Shown here: positions 43,392 through 51,560 of the stretch, piece by piece
How the letters are laid out: each line of letters opens with the position of its first letter
Position numbering within the stretch: the stretch's first letter is position 1
Source: Halorubrum yunnanense
GTDB lineage: Archaea; Halobacteriota; Halobacteria; Halobacteriales; Haloferacaceae
Direction: 5' to 3'
Assembly (NCBI RefSeq): GCF_026586675.1
Contig: NZ_JAODIX010000030.1
Location: forward strand, 47,872 to 111,871
DNA: 64,000 bases
Position numbers and translations under genes: made by a program
The notes under the pieces: generated by a model
The model's input: the letters and a program-made list of their open reading frames with translations, nothing else
What the model was told of the DNA's origin: nothing
The model's database searches: none

Positions 43392-43847
43392 ATGCGACGG
43401 ACCGATCCGGGCGAGCGCTGGGGGGACGTGGTCGCCGACAGCGACGCGACGGCGACGGAGTACCGCGACCGGGGGTGGACGGCGGTCGCCGCCCACCCGG
43501 GCGACGTGAATCCGGTCGCCGACGCGGCGCGGATCGACGTGCTGCTCCCCGGCCCGGAGTTCGAGGAGGCGAACGGGGTCGTCGGCGACGCCGACGTTGA
43601 CGCGATCCGGGTGTACGCCGCCGCGGCGCACGGCGTCGAGTACCGCCTCGTCGTCGCGGAGGACGGGGACGCCTCGGTCGCCGTCTGCGTGCCGACGTAC
43701 CTCGGGAGCGACGAGCTGGAGGAGCTGCGGGCAGCGGCGGACGCGACCGGCGCGCTCACGGTCCGGCTCCGTCCCCTCGACGACCGGGACGTCGTCGAGT
43801 TCGAGGTGGACGAGCCGGCGGTCTTCCTCGACGCGACCGACGGCTAA
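43392..43847 (+). CDS. Small acidic cytoplasmic protein, paralogue of the product of 4597-5082
   Basis: A 151-residue soluble protein. It shares the colinear motifs TATEYRDRGWT, HPGD, VLLPGPEFEEAN, VCVPTYLGS and the ending VDEPAVFLDATDG with the protein encoded at 4597. No known catalytic site. As at the first locus, it is the divergent neighbour of a peptide-type binding-protein/ABC operon and shares a promoter region of about 126 bases. A regulatory or accessory role for the transporter is inferred from this repeated arrangement only. Confidence 0.8.
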   Translation: MRRTDPGERWGDVVADSDATATEYRDRGWTAVAAHPGDVNPVADAARIDVLLPGPEFEEANGVVGDADVDAIRVYAAAAHGVEYRLVVAEDGDASVAVCVPTYLGSDELEELRAAADATGALTVRLRPLDDRDVVEFEVDEPAVFLDATDG

Positions 43848-43915
43848 GGTCGGCTCTTCCCGACGCGGAAATCGGTGCCCTACCGTCTCGTCACGGCCGT
43901 GGCAGCCACGCCCGT

Positions 43916-43949
43916 GTGTATTTCTGTCGGAATACACTTCGACGTATTC
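43916..43949 (+). promoter_or_regulatory. Inverted-repeat operator before the GfcR-like gene
   Basis: Three related half-sites alternate in direction: GTGTATT (43916-43922), AATACAC (43931-43937) and GTATTC (43944-43949). They form GTGTATT-N8-AATACAC and GAATAC-N8-GTATTC. They end 26 bases before the ATG at 43976, where a TATA box would lie, so a repressor bound here would block transcription; self-regulation is plausible. Confidence 0.5.
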
Positions 43950-43975
43950 ATACTTGTGCGATCACGATCATCTAC

Positions 43976-44689
43976 ATGAACCGAGCAGAAAAGGCGGCCC
44001 TCCAGCTGCAGGCGGTCGCCGTGTTGCGGATGTTGAAGGAGACGCGGACGTACGAGGAGCTCTCCGAAGTGACCGGGCTCCCGTCAGGCGATTTAAACCG
44101 GTACGTGAACGGGCACGTCCTGCCAGGCGCCGACCGGGCGAGCGAGGTCGTCGAGGCGGTGGGACGCGACGCGCTCGCCGACGAGCTGATCGCCCGCGTC
44201 GAGTTCGACGACGAGGGGTACGTCGACAACTCCGGCGTCGTCTTCGATCAGTCGTTCCTCGACCTAGTCGCGCCCGTCGCCGCGGAGACGTTCGCGTTCG
44301 AGTCGCCCGACGTCGTCCTCACCGCCGCCACCGACGGGATCACCCTCGGCGCGGCGATGGCCTCCTTCTTCGACGCCCGGCTCGCGTACGCCAAGAAGTC
44401 GAAGGAGACCGCGGTCGAGGAGTTCATCGAGTCGCGCCAGCGGCTCGCCTCCGGGATCGAACTCACCTACTACCTCCCCGCCAGCGCGGTCGACGCCGGG
44501 GACACCGTCCTCGTGGTCGACGACCTGATCCGGTCGGGCGAGACGCAGGAACTCCTCCTCGACATCGCGCTCCAAGCCGACGCCGACGTCACCGGCGTGT
44601 TCACCCTCATCGCCGTCGGCGACGAGGGGATGGAGCGCGCGCGGGAGATCACGGACGCCCCGGTCGGCGCGCTGACGACGTTCGAGTAG
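43976..44689 (+). CDS. gfcR: GfcR/PyrE-like HTH-phosphoribosyltransferase regulator
   Basis: A 237-residue protein with an N-terminal HTH (about residues 20-50: RTYEELSEVTGLPSGDLNRYVNG) joined to a type I phosphoribosyltransferase fold. The PRPP loop is TVLVVDDLIRSGETQELLL, and the flexible-loop region is ARLAYAKKSKE. In haloarchaea this architecture is the GfcR family, which acts as a transcription factor rather than a true orotate PRTase. The neighbouring purine-type permease suggests a nucleobase or PRPP signal for this member; it may be a paralogue of the sugar-catabolism regulator, so the symbol is tentative. Confidence 0.85.
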   Translation: MNRAEKAALQLQAVAVLRMLKETRTYEELSEVTGLPSGDLNRYVNGHVLPGADRASEVVEAVGRDALADELIARVEFDDEGYVDNSGVVFDQSFLDLVAPVAAETFAFESPDVVLTAATDGITLGAAMASFFDARLAYAKKSKETAVEEFIESRQRLASGIELTYYLPASAVDAGDTVLVVDDLIRSGETQELLLDIALQADADVTGVFTLIAVGDEGMERAREITDAPVGALTTFE

Positions 44690-44708
44690 GCGCGCCGTTC
44701 GGAAAGAG

Positions 44709-44771
44709 TACGCACGTTCACGCATTTTACTCAGCTGATTGACCTCTGAGACGAGTAAAATACGCACATTC
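44709..44771 (+). promoter_or_regulatory. Repeats in the permease promoter region
   Basis: A 9-bp inverted repeat ATTTTACTC (44724-44732) / GAGTAAAAT (44753-44761) overlaps a direct repeat TACGCAC(G/A)TTC at 44709-44719 and 44761-44771, 52 bases apart. They lie 30-90 bases upstream of the permease TATA box, suitable for a regulator such as the adjacent GfcR-like protein. Confidence 0.45.
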
Positions 44772-44800
44772 CTGTACATTACGCGGGCTCGTTCAGCAAG

Positions 44801-44808
44801 GCTTATCA
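44801..44808 (+). promoter_or_regulatory. TATA box of the permease gene
   Basis: GCTTATCA lies 30-37 bases before the ATG at 44838, supporting that start over the upstream in-frame codon at 44739. Confidence 0.5.
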
Positions 44809-44837
44809 TCCGATCCCGAGGAATTCACACCTGTTCA

Positions 44838-46217
44838 ATGGGGCTTACAGACACGCTGGCCGCCCGGTTCGACGTGGAAGCGCACGACTCCGACGTCCGT
44901 ACGGAGCTGGTCGCGGGACTGACGACGTTCCTCGCGATGTCGTACATCATCGTCGTGAACCCGTTCATCCTCGCGGAGGCGATCCAGATCCCCGGCTACG
45001 AGTTCTTCGAGGTGGTCCAGATGATCGCTATCGCGACGGTCCTCTCGTCCGCGCTGGCGACGCTGGTGATGGCGCTGTACGCCAACCGGCCGTTCGGGCT
45101 CGCACCCGGGCTGGGGCTCAACGCCTTCTTCGCGTTCACCGTCGTGCTCGGGCTCGGGATCCCGTGGGAGACGGCCCTCGCCGCGGTGTTCGTCGAGGGG
45201 GTCCTGTTCATGTTGCTCACCGCGGTCGGCGCGCGCGAGTACGTCATCCGGCTGTTCCCCGAGCCGGTGAAGCGCTCGGTCGGCGCCGGTATCGGCCTCT
45301 TCCTCCTGTTCATCGGCTTCCAGGAGCTCGAGATCGTCGTCCCCGACGACGCGACGCTCGTCACGCTCGGCGGGATCTTCGGGAACCCGTGGGCGGTCCT
45401 CGGGCTGCTCGGGCTCGTGTTCACCTTCGGCCTCTGGGCGCGCGGGGTCACGGGCTCGATCGTGATCGGCATCCTGACGACCTCCGTCGTCGGCTGGGGG
45501 CTCACCCTCGCCGGCGTCTTCGAGCGCGGCACGGTCACGCCGGAGACGCTCCCGAGCGCGCAGTACGACATCTCGCCGCTCGCGGGGGCGTTCGTCGACG
45601 GCCTGACGCAGATCGAGCCGCTCACGTTCGTGTTGGTCGTGTTCACCTTCTTCTTCGTCGACTTCTTCGACACCGCCGGGACGCTCATCGGCGTCTCGCA
45701 GTTCGGCGACTTCCTCGACGATGACGGCGACCTCCCCGACATGGACAAGCCGCTGATGGCCGACGCGGTGGGGACGACCGCCGGCGCGGTGCTCGGCACC
45801 TCCACGGTGACGACGTACATCGAGTCGTCGACGGGCGTCGAGGAGGGCGGCCGTACCGGGCTGACCGCGCTCGTCGTCGCGCTGCTGTTCGTCGCCTCGC
45901 TCGCGGTGATCCCCGTCGTCGCCGCTATCCCGGAATACGCCTCCTTCATCGCGCTGATCGTCGTCGGGGTGATGATGCTGCAGGGGCTCGTCGAGGTCGA
46001 CTGGTCGGACCCCGCGTGGGCCGTCTCCGCGGGGCTCACGGTCACCGTGATGCCGTTCGCGTACTCGATCGCCGACGGCCTGGCGGCCGGCATCATCGCG
46101 TATCCGCTGATCAAGGTCGCGGTCGGCGACTACGACGAGGTCGCGCTCGGCCAGTACGCCATCGCGGCGCTGCTCGCGGCCTACTACGTGCTGCAGACGC
46201 GCGGCGTCATCCTCTGA
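44838..46217 (+). CDS. NCS2-family nucleobase permease (AzgA/GhxP-like)
   Basis: A 459-residue inner-membrane transporter with 12-14 helices, predicted to import purines such as adenine, guanine or hypoxanthine with H+ or Na+. Family hallmarks: TELVAGLTTFLAMSYIIVVNP, RPFGLAPGLGLNAFFAF, FFFVDFFDTAGTLIGV, and GTSTVTTYIESSTGVEEGGRTGLT. Preceded by operator-like repeats and the GfcR-like regulator, with which it probably forms a purine uptake unit. Confidence 0.92.
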   Translation: MGLTDTLAARFDVEAHDSDVRTELVAGLTTFLAMSYIIVVNPFILAEAIQIPGYEFFEVVQMIAIATVLSSALATLVMALYANRPFGLAPGLGLNAFFAFTVVLGLGIPWETALAAVFVEGVLFMLLTAVGAREYVIRLFPEPVKRSVGAGIGLFLLFIGFQELEIVVPDDATLVTLGGIFGNPWAVLGLLGLVFTFGLWARGVTGSIVIGILTTSVVGWGLTLAGVFERGTVTPETLPSAQYDISPLAGAFVDGLTQIEPLTFVLVVFTFFFVDFFDTAGTLIGVSQFGDFLDDDGDLPDMDKPLMADAVGTTAGAVLGTSTVTTYIESSTGVEEGGRTGLTALVVALLFVASLAVIPVVAAIPEYASFIALIVVGVMMLQGLVEVDWSDPAWAVSAGLTVTVMPFAYSIADGLAAGIIAYPLIKVAVGDYDEVALGQYAIAALLAAYYVLQTRGVIL

Positions 46218-46400
46218 GGGGCGTCGACGACGCGGAGCCGTTTAAACCGCGGCGCAAGGGCGTTTAAACCGCGGCGCGGGGGCGTCGACGACGCGGAGCC
46301 GTTTAAACCGCGGCGCAAGGGCGTTTAAACCGCGGCGCGGGGGCGTCGACGACGCGGCGCGGGGGCATTTAAACCGCGGCGCGAGGCCTTTTAAATGCGA
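46218..46400. repeat. 61-bp tandem repeat array with TTTAAA and CCGCGG palindromes
   Basis: Immediately after the permease stop (unit starts near 46221, 46282 and 46343) a 61-bp unit occurs twice in full and once in part. Inside it, GTTTAAACCGCGGCGC recurs at about 46240, 46262, 46301 and 46323, with an ATTTAAA variant at 46367. GTCGACGACGCG marks each unit's start. Each GTTTAAAC and CCGCGG is a palindrome. The array lies before the glutaredoxin-like gene; no coding capacity beyond shadows. Confidence 0.75.
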
Positions 46401-46469
46401 ACGCCGCCCGTGCGCGCCGCGCGCACCGCCCACCGTACATCTTTACGCGTCTACGCCGTAACGAAAACG

Positions 46470-46724
46470 ATGACAGACCTGACGCTCTACGAACTGGAGG
46501 GCTGCCCGTACTGCGCGAAAGTGAAGACCAAGCTCGCCGACCTCGACCTCGAGTACGAGTCGGTGATGGTGCCGCGCTCGCACGGCGAGCGCACCGAGGT
46601 AGAGGAGGTCAGCGGCCAGACCGGGGTGCCCGTCCTGATCGACGAGGAACACGGGATCGACGCGATGCCCGAGAGCGACGACATCGTCGAGTACCTCGAA
46701 GAGACGTACGGCGACGCGAGCTAA
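46470..46724 (+). CDS. Glutaredoxin / GST-N-like small redox protein
   Basis: An 84-residue thioredoxin-fold protein starting MTDLTLYELEGCPYCAKVKT, with the CPYC active site at residues 12-15. GVPVLIDEEHGIDAMPESDDIVEYLEETY shows the cis-Pro (GVPVL) and the C-terminal helix of glutaredoxin or GST N-terminal domains. Haloarchaea lack glutathione but use gamma-glutamylcysteine, so the thiol partner would differ. The ATG at 46470 fits the family; upstream residues are not conserved. Confidence 0.88.
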   Translation: MTDLTLYELEGCPYCAKVKTKLADLDLEYESVMVPRSHGERTEVEEVSGQTGVPVLIDEEHGIDAMPESDDIVEYLEETYGDAS

Positions 46725-46786
46725 GTCTGCGGCGCGGGGCGACCGAGGCCGCCTCCCGGACGGCGTCCCGCGGTCCCGATCGCGAG

Positions 46787-46797
46787 GCTATTTATCC
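46787..46797 (+). promoter_or_regulatory. TATA box of the DUF192 gene
   Basis: GCTATTTATCC lies 22-32 bases before the GTG at 46819. Confidence 0.55.
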
Positions 46798-46818
46798 GAC
46801 GCCCGCAACGTACACGGC

Positions 46819-47196
46819 GTGCGACTCGTCCACCGCAGCCACCGATCTGAGCGCGGTACGGGGCCCGACGACCCCGAGGCCGCCCTCCTCGCCGACGACG
46901 TCGACGTCGCCCGGTCGACGCTTCAACAGGGTCGCGGTCTGATGTTCAGGCGCTCGGTTCCGGACGGCTACGCGCTCGTGTTCCCGTTCGACGGGGCCGA
47001 CACGCAGTGGCTCCACATGCTGTTCGTCCCGTTCGCCATCGACGCGCTGTGGCTCGTCGACGGGGAGGTGCGGAAGACGAAGCGGCTCGCCCCGTTCGTG
47101 GGGCTGGGCCGCGGGCAGGCCGACACGGTCGTCGAGCTCCCCGCGGGCGCCGCCGACGAGGTCGCGCTCGGCGACGAGGTCCGGCTCGTCGAGTGA
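46819..47196 (+). CDS. DUF192 family protein
   Basis: A 125-residue beta-rich protein with the DUF192 pattern: ADDVDVARSTLQQGRGLMFRRSVPDGYALVF, then HMLFVPFAIDALWLVDGEV and ELPAGAADEVALGDEV. No signal peptide here, unlike many bacterial members. Function unknown. GTG start set by the TATA box; converges on the histidine kinase gene. Confidence 0.87.
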   Translation: MRLVHRSHRSERGTGPDDPEAALLADDVDVARSTLQQGRGLMFRRSVPDGYALVFPFDGADTQWLHMLFVPFAIDALWLVDGEVRKTKRLAPFVGLGRGQADTVVELPAGAADEVALGDEVRLVE

Positions 47197-47226
47197 CGGG
47201 GGCGGTGGCCCGGGGCCTCCCAGACC

Positions 47227-48726
47227 TCACTCCCCGTTCGGCGTCTGGAGCTCGATCTCGATCCGCGTGCCGCCGGTCGACGCGGAGCCGATGTCGAAGC
47301 TGCCGCCGGCGGCGCTGACGATCCAGTTGACGTACCACAGCCCTAGCCCGCTGGCGTGCTCCAGCGGCGTCTCCTCGCCGGTGAGCACCGCGCGCTCGGC
47401 GGGCGGGATTCCGGGGCCGTCGTCGGCGACGACGAGCGAGGTCCACGACTCGCTGGGGAGCTCGGCGGCCGTGACGCTCACGGAGGGCCGGTCCGCGTCG
47501 TTGTGCCGGATCGCGTTGTCGACGAGCTCCGCGATCGCCTCGGCGAGGTAGCCGACCGCCGACACCGCGATGCCCGGCGGGACGTCGACCTCGATGTCGG
47601 CGCGCTCGCGGATCTCCGGGGGGAGGGAGGCGAGGGCCTCGTCGACGGCGTCCGCGAGGTCCGCCGGCCGGGGGGCCGGTCGGTCCGCGAGCAGGCGCTC
47701 GACCCGTCGCGAGGTCTCGCCGACGCGCAACAACCGCTCGGCGGTGTCGACGACGCGCTCCAGCTCGGCGGCGAGCCCGGGGTTCTCGGTCTCCGCGATC
47801 GCCCGCTGCGTGAACCCCGTGATGACGTTGAGGTCGTTCCGGAAGTTGTGCCGGAGCACGCGCGTCAACACGGCGAGCCGCTCCTCCCGAAGCGACGCCT
47901 CGGTCAGGTCTTCGCCGACCCCAACCACGCCGACGACCCCGTCGCCGTCGGTGACCGGGCCGAGCGAGAGCCGGTACGGGACGCGCTCGCCCGAGCGGGT
48001 GACGAGCGTCGCCTCGCAGTCGGCGCCCGTCGCCTCGCTGTAAACCGACTGGAGGGCGTCGGCGACGGCGTCGCGGCTACCGTCGTCGAACAGCGAGGTC
48101 AACGCGGTGCCGGACAGCTCCTCTCCGCCGTACCCGACGTCCGCGGCGAGCCGGTCGTTCCACCGCGAGAGGGTGCCGCGTGCGGTACACTGGAACAGGG
48201 CGGCCGGGACCGTCGCGGCGACCGCATCGGTGACCCGGAGCTGCGATCGGAGCCGCTCTTCGGCGGTGACTCGGTCGGTCACGTCCGTCAGGCCGACGAT
48301 CAGCCACTCGCGGTCCGCGACCGTCGCCGCGTGGACGGCAAGTTCGAGGCGGCGCGTCGGGGCGTCGGAGACGGTCCACTCGAACCGGGTGACACCGTCG
48401 GCGTCGCGCGCGGCGGCGACGACCGCATCGAGCGGGTCGCCGTCGACGGTCGTCTCCGTCTCCCCGAGGTCGGTGAGGCCCATCAGCGTCAGTGTGCCGC
48501 GGTCGCGGTCCAGGAGGTCGACCGCGGGGCCGTTAACGGCGCGGATCGCGCGGCTCTCCGGGTCGCAGGCGAGGGTGGGCGTCGGGACCGCGGCGACGAA
48601 CGACCGCAGGACGGGAGGGACCGCGTCGCTCCCGGAGGCGATCAGCGGCTCCTCCGTCGAGTCGCCTTCGCCTCCAGCCGGGGGACCGCTCTCTCCGGAC
48701 GAGTCGGTGTCGCGGTCCAGCCCCAT
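47227..48726 (-). CDS. PAS-domain sensor histidine kinase
   Basis: A 499-residue soluble kinase. There are two PAS-like regions (about residues 40-155 and 165-285; second one with WNDRLAADVGYGGEELSG and VPYRLSLGPV). The dimerisation/phosphoacceptor box is VLTRVLRHNFRNDLNVITG with His in RHNFRNDL, the form usual in haloarchaea. The ATP-binding domain has ELVDNAIRHNDADRP (N box), VADDGPGIPP and ASGLGLWYVNWIV. No membrane segment, so the signal is probably cytoplasmic. No response regulator nearby. Start supported by a TATA box at 48752. Confidence 0.92.
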   Translation of the reverse strand: MGLDRDTDSSGESGPPAGGEGDSTEEPLIASGSDAVPPVLRSFVAAVPTPTLACDPESRAIRAVNGPAVDLLDRDRGTLTLMGLTDLGETETTVDGDPLDAVVAAARDADGVTRFEWTVSDAPTRRLELAVHAATVADREWLIVGLTDVTDRVTAEERLRSQLRVTDAVAATVPAALFQCTARGTLSRWNDRLAADVGYGGEELSGTALTSLFDDGSRDAVADALQSVYSEATGADCEATLVTRSGERVPYRLSLGPVTDGDGVVGVVGVGEDLTEASLREERLAVLTRVLRHNFRNDLNVITGFTQRAIAETENPGLAAELERVVDTAERLLRVGETSRRVERLLADRPAPRPADLADAVDEALASLPPEIRERADIEVDVPPGIAVSAVGYLAEAIAELVDNAIRHNDADRPSVSVTAAELPSESWTSLVVADDGPGIPPAERAVLTGEETPLEHASGLGLWYVNWIVSAAGGSFDIGSASTGGTRIEIELQTPNGE

Positions 48727-48751
48727 ACGTAAGAGCGTTGACGCGTCTGAC

Positions 48752-48760
48752 GGTTATATG
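48752..48760 (-). promoter_or_regulatory. TATA box of the histidine kinase gene
   Basis: CATATAACC on the minus strand is 26-34 bases before the ATG at 48726. Confidence 0.55.
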
Positions 48761-48790
48761 TCTGTGGGTCCGGAAGCCGGAGGCTCGCTC

Positions 48791-51424
48791 TCAGTCCGCC
48801 TTCGCCTGCCAGTCTCGGACGGTGTCGGCGCCGACGCCGTCGACGTCGGCCGCGAGGTCGTCCGGATCCACGGACTTGAGGTCGTCGACGCCGTCGACGC
48901 CGGCGTCCTGTAGCTTCTCCGCGGTCTTCTCGCCGATCCCCTCGACCGCCTGGAGCTCGGATCCCTCCTGCCGGGCGGTGAACTCCCGGTAGTTGCAGAT
49001 TGGGCAGCCGAGCTCCCACGGCTCGTCGCCGGAGTCGACCCGGAGGTGCGGGAGGCCGTGCTCCTCGCAGGTCTCGTCGGTGACCTCGATCTCGCCGCGG
49101 CGCGGGAGCGGCAGCGAGTAGTCGCAGTCGGGGTAGCGCGTGCAGCCGACGAGCCGGGAGCCGGAGCGGAGGCGTTTGATCGCGAGCTCCCCGCCGGCGT
49201 CAGCGGCTTCACCGCCTCTGTCGCCCGGCGAAGCCGCGCCCTCTCCGCATTCGGGACACGCGCCGATCACCTCGTCCTCCTGGTCGTCGGCCTCGTCGGC
49301 CTTACACTGCGGGCAGCCGTGGACGAACGTCTTCCGGCCGGCGAGCATCTTCACGTGCCGGAGGTCGTGCTCCTCGCAGCTCTCGTCTAAGACGAGCGGC
49401 TTGCCCGTGGAGGGGAGCGGGAGAGTGTGCTCGCAGTCGGGGTAGCCGTCACAGCCCACGAAGTACGAGCCCTGCCGCGACTTCCGGACGAGGAGGTCCG
49501 CGCCGCACTCGGGACAGGGACCGAGCGTCTTGTCCGCCTTCAGCGACTTCTGGAGGTGGTCGCCGACGGCCTCGCGGGAGTCGGTGAGGTCCTCGAACAC
49601 GCGGTCGAGGAGCTCGCGGGACGCCTCGGTCACCTCCTCGTACTCCTTCTCGCCGGCCGCGATCGCCTGCATGTCTCGCTCCAACTGGGCGGTCATCTCC
49701 TCGCTGACGACGTGGTCCGCGAACTCCTCGGCCGCCTCGACGACCGCCTCCGCGAGCCGGGTCGGCCGCGGCGGGTCGCTCTCGATGTAGTTGCGGTCGT
49801 ACAGCTTTTCGAGAGTGCGGTGGCGGGTCGCCTTCGTGCCGACGCCGCGCTTCTCCATCTCCTCGATGAGCCGCGACTGGCCGTACCGGCGGGGGGGCTG
49901 GGTCTCCTTCGCGTCCGTCCGCCGGTCGGTGAGCGCGAGCGTCTCGCCGACCTCGACGTCCGGGACGATGCGCTCGTCGCTGGAGCGGTACGGGTAGACG
50001 TCGTGGTAGCCCGCCTCCAGCAGGCGCTTCCCGTTCGCCTTCAGCCGGAGCCCGCCGTCGGCGGCGAGGTCGCCGGGGCCGTCGGCGTCCTCGGGGCTTC
50101 GGAGGGCGGCGAGCCCGTCCGCGCCCTCGGCGATCCCCGCGGCCCCGCCGTTGGCGAGCGCGACGACGCGCAGCCGCTCCCACGTCGCGGGTTCGGCGCA
50201 GGTCGCGAGGAAGCGGCGGACGATCAGCTCGTACACCTCCCACTCGTCCTCCGAGAGATCCGACGCCGAGGGGAGCTCTCCGGTCGGGTGGATCGGCGGG
50301 TGGTCGGTCGTCTCCTCGTCGCCCTCGGTGGGCTCGATCGCCTCCTGGTCGAGGAGGCCCTTCGCGTCTTTCCCGAACGTCGAGGCCGCCGAGAGCTCCT
50401 CGATCAGCTCGCGGGGCTCCAGGTCCTCGGGGTACACTGTGTTGTCCGTCCGGGGGTAGGTGACGTAGCCGGCGGTGTACAAGTCCTCTGCGAGCGACAT
50501 CGCCCGCTGGGCGGAGTGGCCGAGCGAGCCCGCCGCCCGGATGAACGCCGTGGTATTAAACGGGGTCGGCGGGTCGTCGGTGCGCGTGCGGCGACGGACG
50601 TCGTCGACGACCGCCTCGTCGGCCGCGTCGAGCGCTTCGGTGAGCGCCTCGGCGACGTCGCCGTCCCAGACGCGCTGGGCCTCGTTGCCCTCGTCGTTCA
50701 GATAGAAGTAGCGCGCCTCGAAGGGGTCGCCGTCGGACTTCGTCAGGTTCCCGAACAGCTCCCAGTAGGACTGGGGGTCGAACGCCTGTATCTCGCGCTC
50801 GCGGTCGACGATGAGCTTGAGGGTCGGCCCCTGCACCCGGCCGACGGAGATGAAGTCGTCGCCGAGTTGGCGGGCGGACAGCGAGAGGAAGCGGGTGAGC
50901 GACGCGCCCCACGTCAGGTCGATCACCTGCCGGGCCTCGCCGGCGGCGGCGAGATCGAAATCGAGCTCGTCGGGGTTCGCGAACGCCTCGGTCACCTCGT
51001 TGTCGGTGATCGAGGAGAACCGGACGCGCTCGATCGGCGCGTCCTCGTTCACCTCGCGCACCAGCTCGTACGCCTCCTTCCCGATCAGCTCGCCCTCGCG
51101 GTCGTAGTCGGTCGCGATGACGACCCGGGAGGCGTTGCGCGCGAGCTTGCGGAGCGCGGCGACGATCCCCTCCTGCGTGGGTTCCTTGGTGACCGGCGCG
51201 TCGATCAGCTCGACGGGCTCCACATCCCGCCAGTCGTTGTACTCCGCGGGGAAGTCGACGCCGACGACGTGGCCAGAGAGGCCGATACAGCGCTTGCCGC
51301 CCCACTTGTACACGTTGACATCGTTCTGCCGCTCCGTCGTCGCGGACTCGCCGCTCAGGATCTCGGCGATGCGGCGCGCTGCGTTGTCTTTCTCCGTGAT
51401 TATCAGCTCGGGGCCGCGACTCAT
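48791..51424 (-). CDS. topA: DNA topoisomerase I (type IA)
   Basis: An 877-residue type IA topoisomerase relaxing negatively supercoiled DNA through a transient single-strand break. N-terminal Toprim domain (LIITEKDNAARRIAEIL; DYDREGELIGKEA), the active-site Tyr in AGYVTYPRTDN, and KGVGTKATR-like RGVGTKATRHRTLEKLY. The C-terminus has three four-cysteine zinc ribbons (CPECGADLL ... CDGYPDCEHTLPLP; CPQC ... CPECGEG; CTRYPDCDYSLPLP) and a helix-hairpin-helix end (VEGIGEKTAEKLQDAGV). ATG 51424 has a TATA box at 51449-51458; an upstream in-frame start at 51508 lies beyond it. Confidence 0.95.
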   Translation of the reverse strand: MSRGPELIITEKDNAARRIAEILSGESATTERQNDVNVYKWGGKRCIGLSGHVVGVDFPAEYNDWRDVEPVELIDAPVTKEPTQEGIVAALRKLARNASRVVIATDYDREGELIGKEAYELVREVNEDAPIERVRFSSITDNEVTEAFANPDELDFDLAAAGEARQVIDLTWGASLTRFLSLSARQLGDDFISVGRVQGPTLKLIVDREREIQAFDPQSYWELFGNLTKSDGDPFEARYFYLNDEGNEAQRVWDGDVAEALTEALDAADEAVVDDVRRRTRTDDPPTPFNTTAFIRAAGSLGHSAQRAMSLAEDLYTAGYVTYPRTDNTVYPEDLEPRELIEELSAASTFGKDAKGLLDQEAIEPTEGDEETTDHPPIHPTGELPSASDLSEDEWEVYELIVRRFLATCAEPATWERLRVVALANGGAAGIAEGADGLAALRSPEDADGPGDLAADGGLRLKANGKRLLEAGYHDVYPYRSSDERIVPDVEVGETLALTDRRTDAKETQPPRRYGQSRLIEEMEKRGVGTKATRHRTLEKLYDRNYIESDPPRPTRLAEAVVEAAEEFADHVVSEEMTAQLERDMQAIAAGEKEYEEVTEASRELLDRVFEDLTDSREAVGDHLQKSLKADKTLGPCPECGADLLVRKSRQGSYFVGCDGYPDCEHTLPLPSTGKPLVLDESCEEHDLRHVKMLAGRKTFVHGCPQCKADEADDQEDEVIGACPECGEGAASPGDRGGEAADAGGELAIKRLRSGSRLVGCTRYPDCDYSLPLPRRGEIEVTDETCEEHGLPHLRVDSGDEPWELGCPICNYREFTARQEGSELQAVEGIGEKTAEKLQDAGVDGVDDLKSVDPDDLAADVDGVGADTVRDWQAKAD

Positions 51425-51448
51425 TACCCCGGAATATGCCGGTCTCCC

Positions 51449-51458
51449 GTCTAAAGGT
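51449..51458 (-). promoter_or_regulatory. TATA-like box of topA
   Basis: AACCTTTAGA-type sequence on the minus strand, 25-34 bases before the ATG at 51424. Confidence 0.4.
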
Positions 51459-51499
51459 TTCGTGACACAATTAAAGAACGCGCGCGCGTTGTACGGTTC

Positions 51500-51557
51500 G
51501 AGGCGCACCGGTCATCGAGGCGCACCGGTCATCGAGGCGCACCGGTCATCGAGGCGC
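51500..51557. repeat. 17-bp tandem repeat, about 3.4 copies
   Basis: GAGGCGCACCGGTCATC occurs three times head to tail (51500, 51517, 51534), then a partial GAGGCGC copy at 51551 that runs up to the end of the DR2241-type gene. Identical units suggest recent slippage. Confidence 0.85.
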
Positions 51558-51560
51558 GCT

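Noticed and set aside
46218-46400. CRISPR array or rho-independent terminator run
   Set aside because: Tandem 61-bp units lack spacers, and no poly-T tract follows.
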